Source: Leguminivora glycinivorella
Lineage: Eukaryota; Arthropoda; Insecta; Lepidoptera; Tortricidae
Assembly: GCF_023078275.1 (NCBI RefSeq)
Contig: NC_062993.1
Coordinates: 744,001-808,000, forward strand
DNA: 64,000 nt
Reading direction: 5' to 3'
Shown here: piece after piece, positions 33,717 through 43,814 of the stretch
Layout: each line of letters opens with the position of its first letter
How positions within the stretch are numbered: position 1 is the first letter of the stretch
Position numbers and translations under genes: made by a program
Notes under the pieces: model-generated
The model's database searches: none
What the model saw: only the letters and a program-made list of their open reading frames with translations
What the model was told of the DNA's origin: nothing

Positions 33717-33932
33717 ATATCCATACTTGTTTGTTCGTCTTTTAACGGCAAAATGGAGCGACAAATTGGCGTGATTTTTTCAGTGGAGATAGTTGAAGGG
33801 ATGGAAAGTGACATAGGCTACTTTTGTCTCTTTCTAACCCTCCATTTCCCTAAAATGGGGGGTGGATGTTTGTATAGAACATTCCGCAATTTTAGAATTT
33901 AACGCGAGCGAAGCCGCGGGACAAAAGCTAGT
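33717..33932 (+). mobile_element. Helitron-like 3' end, copy 3
   Basis: CATACTTGTTTGTTCGTC, GACATAGGCTACTTTTGTC, CATTCCGCAATTTTAGAATT, then GCGAGCGAAGCCGCGGG and AAAAGCTAGT. It keeps a CCCTCCATTTCCCTAAAATG segment that copy 1 has lost. Confidence 0.6.
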
Positions 33933-33934
33933 AC

Positions 33935-34965
33935 ATATAATATATTGATTTTGTAGTAATATATTTGCTAACTGTACTTCGCGTTGCTCCCTGTGGGGTT
34001 GTCACGGACTCCCTCACACCATTGGCTCGGATTAGATCGACTATTTGTTAACTGGTTATTCGGTTATACGATTATATCGTTATTAGGTTACAGGTTTAAC
34101 CATATCATTAGGCATATTAAATTAGCTACTATTTCTATCATATTTATCATCATTCACAGAGCATTTGCAAATTATAAGCGTTATTAATTAAAGGGTCTTC
34201 ATGGTTCAAGTGTAATAATGACGTTTTCATCTGAAATTCTACCACAAACTAGTCCTTGTTGCAGTTGAAAAACAAGGATATTTTAGACATGCAACGTTAC
34301 GTTGAATCCATTACAAAAATCGCCCCCAAGCTGGTGAAGTGTCTAGTGATGACAGAGTAACATTTTATTCACATTTAGGTAGGATAAAATAATCATGCAA
34401 GTTTGTAAAGGGAGCCGCTTGAAATTCCTGCATTCTGGCAAAAAAAAATAAAGAATGTAATCAATTTTCCAAATCACAATTTCTCCCTCATTATTTATAA
34501 ATTCAGTCCAAATTTCTCACTCAAAGTTTTATTTTCAAACCAAAATATTCCCGTTCCGTTACCCCAAACAATGATAATGAATAAACAATCACTCCAACAA
34601 GAAAAATCCAAATTTCTCCGAAAAACGTTGCTTTTTCTCAGATTCCTAATTCGGAGTAAAAAATACCGTTATACTCTGACAAGATAATAAAGATAAAAGC
34701 GTCTGTCCGTCTGTCTGGCGGCACTCGGGTAAAAACTGTTCTAATGAAGTGATTCTCACCAGGGAGCTGTTGAAATTGCTTCACGAGCGCCGGGGAGTTT
34801 TAAGACAATAACACAAGTTAAAGTCACAATAAAAAATATTACTTACCGTATAGTAAAGATTGGAGTTGACAGCCATTTAGGGACGTATCGCGTTGTCTAT
34901 TTTTAATATCCCTTTCGACTACTAAGGGTCATTAAAATTAAAGTAATGCATTTATGTGTTGTAGC
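33935..34965. other. Non-coding stretch
   Basis: No gene or recognised repeat. A GTCTGTCCGTCTGTCTG string at about 34700 hints at a repeat fragment. Confidence 0.3.
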
Positions 34966-34969
34966 CTGT

Positions 34970-35220
34970 GTGGTGACGGGTTAAGAATTTCACCACCCCC
35001 TTTCTTCCCGTGCTGGGTGTCGTAGAAGGCGACTGTGGGATATGGGTTAAATTGTGCCGTAGGCGAGAGGCTGGCAACCTGTCACTGCAATGTCACAGTT
35101 TCGTTTTCTTTCAACCCCTTATTTGCCAAGAGTGGCACTGAAGCTTTAGTAGTTTCATGTGCTCTGCTTACCCCTTTATGGGATACAGGCGTGATGCGTG
35201 ATTGTATGTTGTATGTATGT
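34970..35220 (+). repeat. Interspersed repeat GTGTGGTGACGGGTTAAG, copy 3 (intact)
   Basis: Same block order as 25771-26010 with high identity, including GAGAGGCTGGCAACCTG and GGGATACAGGCGTGAT. A small GCTG insertion lies inside CCCGTG-GGTGTCG near 35010. Confidence 0.7.
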
Positions 35221-35369
35221 ACTTATGTTATGTGGTTCTTTAGGCAAGGAAGGACACATCAAGTTGTATCAACTATAATAACTTGAGTCAGTTTTTAATT
35301 TAAAAGCACCCAATATCGGTGTTCCGTGAAAAATACGAGCTCGGTATTTTTAAAGCAAGAGTGAATAGG

Positions 35370-35462
35370 CTATTACTGAATCGGTGAGTTCCATCAGACT
35401 CTGTCTTCACTTTCCATCAGGTGTGACTAGGTCAATCACCGATCTGTATATAAATAAAAAAA
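35370..35462 (+). repeat. Retroelement 3' tail (CTTTCCATCAGGTG family), copy 2
   Basis: GAATCGGTGAG, CTTCACTTTCCATCAGGTG, CTAGGTCAATC, then ATAAATAAAAAAA. Related to 9515-9598. Confidence 0.5.
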
Positions 35463-35464
35463 TG

Positions 35465-36000
35465 ATAGATTTTAATAGCATTGATGCGATGCAACGATAT
35501 TTTTTTTTATAAAATTGGTTAGCCAAGTTTCACCGTTTTAGATTTTGTTAATTTCAAATTTGATATAGTTTCCATTAGCTTTTCCTCCAAAGTTTGTCCA
35601 TACAAACGGTTTCATTTTATTTTAATTCCAAAGCTCGGTATGCGTTCGAAACCACACTCAATTCGGAGGAGGAATGCACCAATCTGCGAAGACGGAGTCT
35701 GGAGGACTCATAACTTTACTAAGCCTCAGAAGGCTTCAATTGTTTTCGTGACAGCCTTAATTTGCTACTTGTTTACATTTATAAGTATATCTACGAAAAA
35801 AAAATAAAGCAAGTAATTTAGACTAATGTAAAGGCTTATTAGACCAAGAGCCAAAGAGCTAAACTTATTTGTATTAAATACAAGGATTTCTCATATTACG
35901 CGATAATGCAGAGTTCGTATAAATTCCATCTCTCTTCACAGGATTGAAACTTTTAGAACTCCAGTTTGACAATTTGGCCCGTGTTTTTCGAGTAAAATTG
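35465..36000. other. Non-coding stretch
   Basis: Nothing recognised. A weak AACTCCAGTTTGACAATTTGG string near 35957 resembles one near 28782. Confidence 0.3.
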
Positions 36001-36144
36001 TATAAGGGCATTTTCAAAAATTGGCACCCAAAATTAGTGAAAGTTGTTAACAAAAATTAACTCTATGTCAGTTTTGTGACGATAATTAAGCATGAAATTT
36101 CAATAAATAACCACCAAATTAGAATTTTGAAAAAACCACCGACG

Positions 36145-36613
36145 GCGACATAGGCGACGGCTTTTACACTGCTAGTCTGTGGGCGTGCTATACGCAGAAA
36201 CAATACAACGCTCTTCGTATTCAGTATAACAACGCCTTTAGGGTGTTGATGGGACTACCTCGTTTTTGTAGTGCATCGGGGATGTTCGCGGACGCCAGGG
36301 TAGATTGTTTCTACACTACAATGAGGAAACGCTGTACATCCCTGGTGCGCAGAGTGCGGGCTAGTTCCAGCAGCATCTTAAGGGCGTTGGCGGAGAGATT
36401 TGACTGCCAGTATCTGAACCATTGTCACATGATTCACATGCTGGTAGCAAAGTCCACCGGACTGTTGTAAATTTAATTAAGATAATTAAGTTAATTATTA
36501 AGTATGATAATTATAATTTAGCTCTTAGTGTATTTTAATTTAATTAATTTAATGTATTTTAATTTTAATAATATAATTATGATCCTATGTTGGTCGCAAA
36601 ATAAATAAATGAA
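36145..36613 (+). pseudogene. LINE reverse-transcriptase C-terminal fragment with 3' UTR
   Basis: The plus-strand frame reads YTASLWACYTQKQYNALRIQ, then NNAFRVLMGLPRFCSASGMF, DARVDCFY, TMRKRC and so on to the stop after about 110 codons, near 36468. This is the C-terminal region of a CR1/Jockey-type LINE polyprotein, downstream of the polymerase core; I recognise the RVLMGLPRFCSASGMF style. The AT-rich 3' UTR runs to AAAATAAATAAATG and a poly-A run at about 36613. The body upstream is absent (5' truncation). The frame is unbroken in what remains, so it is not very old. It sits inside a foldback MITE. Confidence 0.7.
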
Positions 36614-36619
36614 AAAAAA

Positions 36620-36690
36620 AAATGAAATAGTGGACCGATTTTCATAAAACATGGCTAAGAACACTCCCGACTAACTCGCAAACAATTAAT
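36620..36690 (+). repeat. Fragment of the GTGGACCGATTTTCAT repeat
   Basis: GACCGATTTTCATAAAACATG, GCTAAGAACACTCCCGACTA matches the start of the repeat at 48524-48750. It lies directly behind the LINE poly-A run. Confidence 0.5.
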
Positions 36691-37029
36691 ATTGTTCGTG
36701 TTAAATACAACTATAAGAATAATATACATTTAGAACATGAAAAAAAAATTTTTTAGACAAATTTTATTTTTGATTTGTCATCAACTGTCACTAATTTTGG
36801 GTCCCAATACTCCCAATTTTTGAAAATATCGCTAATCCATAATCAATGTCGCTATCCTATCTTTATCTGACTGACTATCAACCAAATGTGTGTTCACATC
36901 TAAACGACCATCATTTTTTCTTGACCTTTCGGAGAGGATTGGTCGCATACCTACTTAAAGCTAAAGTCCCGTTTGCAATTTTAATTCTCTTCCTCGTCAA
37001 CCTAGCGTTTTCCTAACCTAGCGCCACTC

Positions 37030-37143
37030 GCCAGGGTCCGCTTTCCTGCTCAGTCTTCTCCACTTTGCCCGGTCTTCGGCATCCTTAGGCGTGAGATTGT
37101 TCTCTTGCATGTCCGCTCTCACGACGAGTGCAATTTTAAGTAC
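37030..37143 (-). pseudogene. LINE C-terminal fragment
   Basis: On the minus strand the frame reads ADMQENNLTPKDAEDRAKWR, then RLSRKADPGEW and a stop. The pattern DAEDRAKWR...RKADP is the last segment of certain insect LINE polyproteins. Only about 35 codons remain. Confidence 0.55.
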
Positions 37144-37257
37144 CCCTAGGCCACTCTACAACCATGTCAAAATGACAAGCAGTAAGAAATTTCTTACAAC
37201 CTGACTTATAACGTCACTATGACATAGTTCTACCACAGGTTCTACAGTGGCCTAGGG
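37144..37257. mobile_element. 114-bp MITE with CCCTAGGCCACT ends
   Basis: CCCTAGGCCACT at 37144 and AGTGGCCTAGGG ending 37257 are exact inverted repeats. Inner blocks (ACAACCATGTCA / ATGACATAG, AAGAAATTTCTT palindrome) extend the fold. Confidence 0.75.
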
Positions 37258-37259
37258 TT

Positions 37260-38305
37260 TCGATTAGTTGACTGTACCTATTTATTTATGTGTAAAAATT
37301 GTGAAAGTTTAAATGAGTGTTTCATGTCCTAATACATTTTTTGCATGCTTCATGTTATCATGGACAACATAAATCAGTTGTTATCATCAGTATCATTAAG
37401 TGATAGTGAGTTGAGTGTGTAATGTTCTAAAAAGATGCACGATGACCTCCAATAAATTTGAGATCTGCCCTTACTTAGACATGCTATAGCAAATTGTTCA
37501 AATGCATCGTATATCATATTTAACACCCGTTTTTATACCAGATGGCGGCACAATAGGCCTGACAACAAATAAAACAAAGCGTTTTGTATTGTATTGTAAA
37601 ACTAAGATGACCGAGAAATCAACTTTCGTTGAGGAGGTTCGGTTGGTAGTGTTGGTAGGTACATTTTGGATAGCATTACTAGAAATAATTGCAAAATATA
37701 TATAAAATTGCAAACGGGACTTAATCGCGTAGGTATATACAACTGTATTTTTAACACTAACCTCCAACGTCTAAAAATCGCGAAAGATTAAATCAGTCTA
37801 ATAGCAAAAGACTTTTTTAAGTCGTTTATTATTCCTGTAAGAATCTATATTTTATAACATTGTCAATTTTTATAGTATGATATGTTGAAAGGGTTCGTAG
37901 TCTAAAGATAATGTTAAAATTAACCGCTATAATACCTAGTTTTAATAGTCCTTAGTTTTATATTTTCAACTAAACTTTCTTAAAAACAGAAATGAAATCA
38001 TAGCATTTGATATTTCTTGAAATCATGTATTATCTAATGGTAAAATAATGTTTGCTACTTTATTTTACCAGAATTAAGAAGTGTTTGCTTTCCAAGCAAA
38101 TTTTATGATTTGTCTCACGACACATAATTTGCGACTGAATAATGACTTTCCATAACTTTACCTACAGAATTTTTACGGTTCATACGTATATTTCGGCGCA
38201 CAACTTTTTGCGAAACATTATTGCAGTGCTACGGGTACTTTATATTACCATGTAAAATATACAGAAAGACATGAAACGTATTAAATACTTACACCTAAGT
38301 TCCGT
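37260..38305. other. Non-coding stretch with a possible Penelope-like scrap
   Basis: At 37708-37731 AACGGGACTTAATCGCGTA matches the terminal string of the Penelope-like copy at 27722. Otherwise no feature was recognised. Confidence 0.4.
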
Positions 38306-38309
38306 TTAC

Positions 38310-38445
38310 TCTTATGCCGTGGCTTGCGTGGGCGACTGTCGCGCGACGGCGCGGCGATGCGACGCATACGAAATCAAACCTTATCGATATGGAAGTAGAC
38401 AATGCGATGAAACGCGACGTCGACGGTCGCGCGACGGTTAACCTG
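38310..38445. mobile_element. GC-rich palindromic element, GTCGCGCGACGG
   Basis: GACTGTCGCGCGACGGCG at 38334 and GTCGACGGTCGCGCGACGG near 38420 give repeated self-complementary GTCGCGCGAC cores. Around them are GCGATGCGACGC and ATGCGATGAAACGCGAC. Composition differs sharply from the AT-rich flanks. I recognise this as a dispersed lepidopteran type; ends are not exactly defined. Confidence 0.5.
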
Positions 38446-38449
38446 TTGG

Positions 38450-40065
38450 AATGTTGGCCGTGTTCCAAGTTTCAATCTCCAAAATATTCGATAACAGGTG
38501 ACAACAGTTATCCCAAACATATTCCATTCTTCACCCAAACTAAAAAAAACTACGTTTTGTCACCCCCATACTCGTACAAAATTGCCCCGAGATACACCAG
38601 ATAGAGGGCCTGCGAAATTTCATCCTAAAGCTCATTATACACGCGCGCAAAAACGCGTTGTCAGCGACATCGAAACGTGCGGCTCATAAATAAATACATA
38701 ACGCGGAGGCGGCGTGAGGAAAGAGAGACGAGTGGGATTGTTGAGAAACGTTACAGCCTCTTTTTGTTTTAAACGAGCCTAGCCTAGTTATATAAATCGT
38801 GTTCGGTTTTCAATTATGAATTTAAAGAACAGTAAACACGTCTCATTACAACCTCATTACCATCTCGATTAAGTTGTTGATTTATTCTTTAAACGTTTTA
38901 ATTTTTCATGTTATTACTTGATTACTTGAGAAATATATTTTGCAAGTATTCACATAAAAAACACAGTATAAATTCACGTTACTTTTCAGACAATGTTCAG
39001 ATTAAAACTGTATGTGATAACTATTGGATAGTGTGTAAATTATTGAGTACATGATTAAAGTTCGTGTTTTGAACACATTTCAACGAATACAAAACCGCGT
39101 GATTTTTATGGAAATGGTAAAAGAGTATCGTTTGTACACTTTTGCAAAATACTTTTTCGATATACTTTTTCTTATGTACACCCTGTTTTTATTGAATTCC
39201 GTAAACTTTAAGAGAAGATTCTTTAGTTCAAATACAAACAATTTCTCTAAGAAACTAGCCTCTTAACTCTTACGGTTATCGAATTATAAAAAAAAAAAAA
39301 TGTTTGAAAACGTGTGTGGCATCCCTTACAACTTCCTAATCTTATTTGTTTTGAAATTTGCCGTCAAAAACTTGACAATGATTTTAATGTTATGATTAAG
39401 GTCCTCTCACACTAATTAATACATTTATTATGTATGGAAAACAAAAATAAGAATGTTTTTCGAATATAACAAAAAGCGATGTAGAGGGTGCAGGTTCCTG
39501 ATGACGAACCTAACTGCGTGTTTAATTTAACGGAAAACAAAAAAACCACGGTGTATATAGAGTTCAACAATCCTCAGTAGTATAGGATTGAGTAATGCAT
39601 TAAAGTATACAGCTTCACAGAAATCTCTTATAACTTGAGCCTCTCACCAGATAAAAGGCATCACCGCGCGCTCACAATGCATGAGCCCGCGAGAAAAACC
39701 TGTGAAACCGTCGGTAATGGCCGCTGAACATTTGTAGCATTATGCGGCCGAATAGTTTAAAATGTCATTTTGGTGCCTCCGCGAATTTATGTGCGCGCGC
39801 CGCGTTTTTTGCGCGTCTGCACTCGGCCTTAGAATGGTTTATTCATTTGGTCATTTGTTAAATGGTGGGTTAGGTTAATTTGTGGGGTTTTAATAAGTTT
39901 GTTCGGATAGTTTTTATTGTTGGAAGGCTAGTTTAAAACGTAGCTATGGCTATGCGCAAAGTAAGAGTTGAAACTAAACTGTAGTTGATTTTTAGGGGTA
40001 TTTCAGTGAATCTGTGTAAGAATATCCTAAATCATTTGGTAAAAAAACAGAAAGAAAAAGATTAA
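38450..40065. other. Non-coding stretch
   Basis: A GC-rich, CpG-containing patch at 39660-39830 (GTGCGCGCGCCGCGTTTTT) stands out and could be a promoter or element fragment. No coding sequence was recognised. Confidence 0.35.
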
Positions 40066-40072
40066 TTTAAAT

Positions 40073-40265
40073 CAGTGGTGGGCAAATTTTTTTTCATTGC
40101 GGGGCTTAATTTGAAGGAATGTTAGAGGCGGGCTAGAATACACCAAAAGTCAATTTTTCTACAGTGCTGCCCAGTTCATACACTATTTTTTTGAAGGACC
40201 GGTGGCACTGGCAGGCCGGACAAAATCCTTTTTGGCGGGCCGTAGGTACTTTGCCCACCACTCTG
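40073..40265. mobile_element. 193-bp hAT-type MITE
   Basis: CAGTGGTGGGCAAA at 40073 and TTTGCCCACCACTCTG ending 40265 are inverted ends. Flanks ATTTAAAT (40065-40072) and GTTTAAAT (40266-40273) match at 7 of 8, an 8-bp target duplication with one change. CAGTGGTGGGCAAA is a common hAT terminus. Internal GGACCGG...GGCCGGAC-type blocks occur. Confidence 0.8.
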
Positions 40266-40384
40266 GTTTAAATTACCTATTGTAAGAATTAAACTATGTC
40301 TAGTCTCTGTTTAACAAACAATCTTTAAAAGATCAACACTTTTACTTTACAGGAACATATCAAATTATTTTATTAAATATTTTT

Positions 40385-40800
40385 TGATTTTTGTTCTTTC
40401 CACCGAGCGACACTATTATCCCCGGATTGTGAGGGAGGCGATCGAAATTAAAAAATATCCTAAAAACTTTAACAGGGAAGACGGGTATAGGTTATCGCCA
40501 ACATGGGGACCAGTGATTCAAATGTTCAAACCAAAAGATCTATCTTCGGACCAGTGCGCGGATGTTGTGAGTGCTGTGTGTCGTGCGGTGGGAAATAAAC
40601 AATAACTAAAAGCGGGTAGATTATATTTATTTGTCTACCCCGAACATTTATATAAATTAATATCGGGTAGTTTTATGTTGTTTACATCTCCGGTGACATT
40701 TTGCTGGGACGTCAGTCTTCCGCGACCACGGCCAGTGCAACCTGGCCGAAACGTTGGGAAAAAAGGTAAAAATAATGTTAATTAATCGCGTTCGACCTGT
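40385..40800 (+). pseudogene. Penelope-like element C-terminal and 3' fragment, copy 2
   Basis: The plus-strand frame reads TERHYYPRIVREAIEIKKYP, then NFNREDGYRLSPTWGPVI, and reaches a stop at 40605 after KQ. It shares REAIEIKK and the W-x-PVI end with copy 1 at 27680-28078, and this block normally follows the GIY-YIG domain in Penelope-like elements. The 3' tail holds GCGACCACGGCCAGTGCAA, GGCCGAAACGTTGGG and TTAATCGCGTTCG, paralleling the tail of copy 1. The polymerase part is missing. Assignment to Penelope-like elements is from memory of the family; confidence is moderate. Confidence 0.6.
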
Positions 40801-40901
40801 GTGTGACTTTAAATATGTGTACAAAGCGCGAGAACTTAAAGTGTTATTTTTTGATTTGTTTTTTTAGCCTTCAGAGATAACATACACTAGAGAAATTTCG
40901 A

Positions 40902-41035
40902 CGGGTACCTCGGCGGTCGGGGTGGTGTAGCGGTTTATCACGTCAGCCGCGTTAGCTGGAGACCCGGGTTCGATTTCCGGCTTCGCCACCAGTGGGCTTG
41001 ATCGCTTTTTCTTTAGTGTATGGTATCTATTTCAG
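40902..41035 (+). mobile_element. tRNA-headed SINE, family C, intact copy
   Basis: GGTACCTCGGCGGTCGGGG is followed by the A-box-like TGGTGTAGCGG and B-box GGTTCGATTTC near 40967. The end reads GTGGGCTTGATCGCTTTTT, CTTTAGTGTATGGTATCTA. A second copy at 46503-47145 matches on both sides of an insertion. Confidence 0.7.
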
Positions 41036-41039
41036 TTTA

Positions 41040-42100
41040 TCATCGCCTCTCATTATTCTTGTTGATCAATCGGATTAAATACGAATTAATTTACTTAGAT
41101 GTCTTGTTTGTAGTGGTTTTAAATTGTTAAATTATCTACCTCATCTAATTAGGCACGTCCTTCATCAAATCTCTCCAAACATCTTTATTCTCCTAATCAA
41201 ATTAAACACGTCAAACAAATACCTTTAAAAATGCCACAGTTATCAGATCAACACAATTTATTGTTCCTTTTCACATAAAAAATACAATATTAAACTCTAT
41301 CGCTACACTAATAAGGTATAGTAACAAAGCGATAAAGGGCGTGTTCCGATATTTGTGAACACCTTGTCCGCTCCGATGTTTCTGCTAGCGACTGTATCAA
41401 GGATACTACTGTTTTGACTTTTGTGCTGTATCTCAAAGGGAGAAGGGTTACCACGGGTCGTTTACTCGAACGTTTACCGAGAATCGAGATGTCACTAGAT
41501 AAAGACGTGATGATGTATGATGGTGATGGTATCTGGGGGCAGTTAAATCAAGGGGTAAACTGTTAATAAACTGGCGTAAACAACTGACGTAAAATGTCAG
41601 AAAAAAAGTCACAGATTTTGTAGTTATCAGAGGGAAAACTACAGATTTTTTTAAAATGTAGGTAAGGTACAATCAGCTGCAATAACATGTTACTTTTGAA
41701 ACGCCGCAAAAATATATGACAGGCTCTTATTACTACAAATAAGATCGTGTAACATATTTTTGTGGCTTTTTTTGTGTAGTTATTATCGGTGGTGACTGGC
41801 CAAGTCTATTCACGCAAGAAATTTAATTGTTAATTGAAATTACAAATTAAATTCTGTTGAAGGCCAACTACTTAATTTGTGTAATAATGTTATAAGTTAT
41901 TCTCAAATAAGTATTTTATACTCAAAATATTTTAATTTGTGTTATTTGAAGTAGAAAAACTACATAAATAATACTTGGACTTAATTGATATTACATTTAT
42001 GAACGTAACAATGCACCAAGGTCTCGGGCACTGAAGGCCACTTTATTCTAATTTATAGTATAAACTGCCTACTTAATACAAATTTTACTGTTTCCAGTAA
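41040..42100. other. Non-coding stretch with a small hairpin
   Basis: GCCGCAAAAATAT (41703) and ATATTTTTGTGGC (41755-41767) form a ~65-bp hairpin. An AATCAGCTGCAATAACATG string near 41672 resembles the CAGCTGC family end. No gene. Confidence 0.4.
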
Positions 42101-42104
42101 TTCG

Positions 42105-42445
42105 CTATTACGGGGAGCCTGTCTTTATCTTTAGGGTTTCAAACCTTGAAAGTAAAAGACAGAACATAGGGTCACCTTGTTGTCCGTCTGTCTGTCTATC
42201 AAGACCCTTTTTCTCAGGAACGCGTGGAGCTGGAATCAAGCTGGAATTTATATCAAATACTCAGTTGTACTGTTCCTTACAAATGTGAAAAAGTCAAACT
42301 TCAGATCAGAGTCAACGCAATGAAAAGATGCAGACGTTTATGCCGCAAATTTCCGCAAATTTTCGACACACGCAAGATAATCAAAACCTACAGGTTACTT
42401 CCCGTGAACTCAGAATCTTGAAATTTGGTAAAAAGCAACGTTTTA
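42105..42445 (+). repeat. Interspersed repeat with GTCTGTCTGTCTATCAAGACC
   Basis: Landmarks TCTCAGGAACGCGTGGAG, TATATCAAATACTCAG, TTATGCCGCAAATTT, TTTTCGACACACGCAAG and TCTTGAAATTTGGTA are known to me from many lepidopteran loci. The plus-strand open frame inside is not a gene. Class unresolved. Confidence 0.5.
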
Positions 42446-42791
42446 CGAGTGGGGCCTGTAACAAAGGCGAAGAATTGAACTGTAGGCTATTCTCCTTATA
42501 CTGATCAACATTTGTTCAGTGACTTTTAAAAATTATGAAGTCTTTAAATTTTTAATTTTTCATACAAAATAAATATTAGCTTCAATGTACGCCATTATTG
42601 TTGTCATTGACGTTGTCTGTCACACTTTAGACTTAACAGAATTCGCAATACATTTACCTCTTAGAAAAAACTTTCAATGGTGATAAAAATCAAAATACAA
42701 GTTATTTTTAAAAGTCATCGAACAAATCTTGATCAGTATAAGGAGAATAGCCTAGAGTTCAATTCTTCGCCTTTGTTACAGGCCCCACTCG
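42446..42791. mobile_element. 346-bp foldback element with TTA target duplication
   Basis: CGAGTGGGGCCTGTAACAAA at 42446, then GGCGAAGAATTGAACT and TATTCTCCTTATACTGATCA, is mirrored at 42731-42791. Arms reach about 85 bp. TTA stands directly outside both ends (42443-42445 and 42792-42794), again the PIF/Harbinger pattern. Confidence 0.85.
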
Positions 42792-42802
42792 TTATATCCC
42801 AG

Positions 42803-42935
42803 ACTAGCTTTTACCCGCGGCTTCGCCCGCGTAATAAAAGTATTCTTATTGAAACGTTTACAAAAAATAAGATTTTCATTTGGATCCGTAGGTTTCTTTG
42901 TAGGTACATCTGTCCGCGATTATTTCGATTAAGGT
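42803..42935 (-). mobile_element. Helitron-like 3' end, copy 4 (minus)
   Basis: ACTAGCTTTTACCCGCGGC, TTCGCCCGCGTAATAAAAG is the reverse complement of the GCGAAGCCGCGGGTAAAAGCTAGT ending type. It is followed by TTCATTTGGATCCGTAGG. It begins 9 bp after the preceding element's TTA. Confidence 0.55.
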
Positions 42936-42986
42936 AAAGCGGGGCAATTCTCGACTGGGGGGGCCATTGTAACTGATCTATTTGCT

Positions 42987-43069
42987 GTACGGTCAGCCAT
43001 GAAAGTGGTTTCCCACTTTTCGACTCTATTGATCAAAAAGTGGTAAACCACTTTTTTGGCTGACTGTAC
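42987..43069. mobile_element. 83-bp palindromic element, GTACGGTCAGCCA
   Basis: GTACGGTCAGCCA, AAAGTGGTTTCCCACTTTT is mirrored by AAAAAGTGGTAAACCACTTTT, TGGCTGACTGTAC. Structure is like the CAGCTGC and GTACAGTCAAG palindromes elsewhere in the window. Confidence 0.75.
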
Positions 43070-43089
43070 CTTACACATATTACTATTGT

Positions 43090-43465
43090 TTTAAAAGAAA
43101 TTCTTGCAATGATTGTAGAATTGTTACACAGCGACCACAGCGTAGGTAGTAGGTACGAATATGTATGTATTTTACCTATATAAATATTTATACTGGGGAA
43201 ACTTCATACAACCCACATAGCCAGTATCTCGACGCTATGGTCGGTAGGGTAAAAAGTACTTCCTTGCATTATCGCTTACAATTTTTTCCATTTTGCTTAT
43301 ACTTATTGCAAACGTAAACATATAAAAGGCAAGCAAACAACGATCTTCTTACAGCACATTGAATGTAATAGTTATTACGGATGCAGGATACTCGCCGATG
43401 CATACTTACTAATCCCTTCCCACTGAGCCACCTGCATTTTACACTGCCTAGATATCGATTGCCGA
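43090..43465. other. Non-coding stretch
   Basis: No feature recognised before the minisatellite. Confidence 0.3.
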
Positions 43466-43746
43466 CCGATTATTCCGACCCCAATCCCTATTCTTATCCC
43501 CGTCCCTATCTCTATCCTTGTCCCCGTCCCCGTCCCGTCCCTGCCCCTGTCCCTCCCCTATCCCTATCCCCGTCCCCTATCCCTATCCCTATCCCTATCC
43601 CTATCCCTATCCGCATCCCTATCCCTATCCCTATCCCTATCCCTATCCCTATCCCTACCCCTACCCCTTCCCTACCCCTACCCCCTACCCCTACCCCTAA
43701 CCCTTCCCTATCCCTAACCCTAACCCTATCCCGTTCCTGTCCCTGA

Positions 43747-43790
<44 letters not shown>

Positions 43791-43800
43791 TTGCCCCTGT
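43466..43800 (+). repeat. (CCCTAT)n / (CCCTGT)n minisatellite
   Basis: A C-rich hexanucleotide array: (CCCTAT)n at about 43556-43655, then CCCTAC, short CCCTAA runs near 43715-43730, then (CCCTGT)n to 43800. The strand asymmetry leaves all frames open, which explains proline-rich open frames here. It leads directly into the 450-bp tandem array. Confidence 0.85.
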
Positions 43801-43814
43801 CAAATTATCATGCT

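Larger units (their letters stand above)
36006..36828. mobile_element. Foldback MITE, GGGCATTTTCA family, copy 1, split by insertion
   Basis: The left part (36006-36138) has GGGCATTTTCAAAAATTGG, AGTTGTTAACAAAAATTAAC, and TTTTGTGACGATAATTAAGC. The right part (about 36690-36828) has AACATGAAAAAAAAATTTTT, AGACAAATTTTAT, and ends CCCAATTTTTGAAAATA. The uninterrupted copy at 61447-61727 carries both parts together, so the roughly 550 bp between them is an insertion. Confidence 0.7.

Noticed and set aside
42224..42421. 65-residue open frame
   Set aside because: It lies inside a known dispersed repeat and matches no protein family.
43381..43746. 121-residue proline-rich open frame
   Set aside because: It is the translation of the (CCCTAT)n minisatellite; the repeat has no stops in several frames. 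No sign of a real gene.
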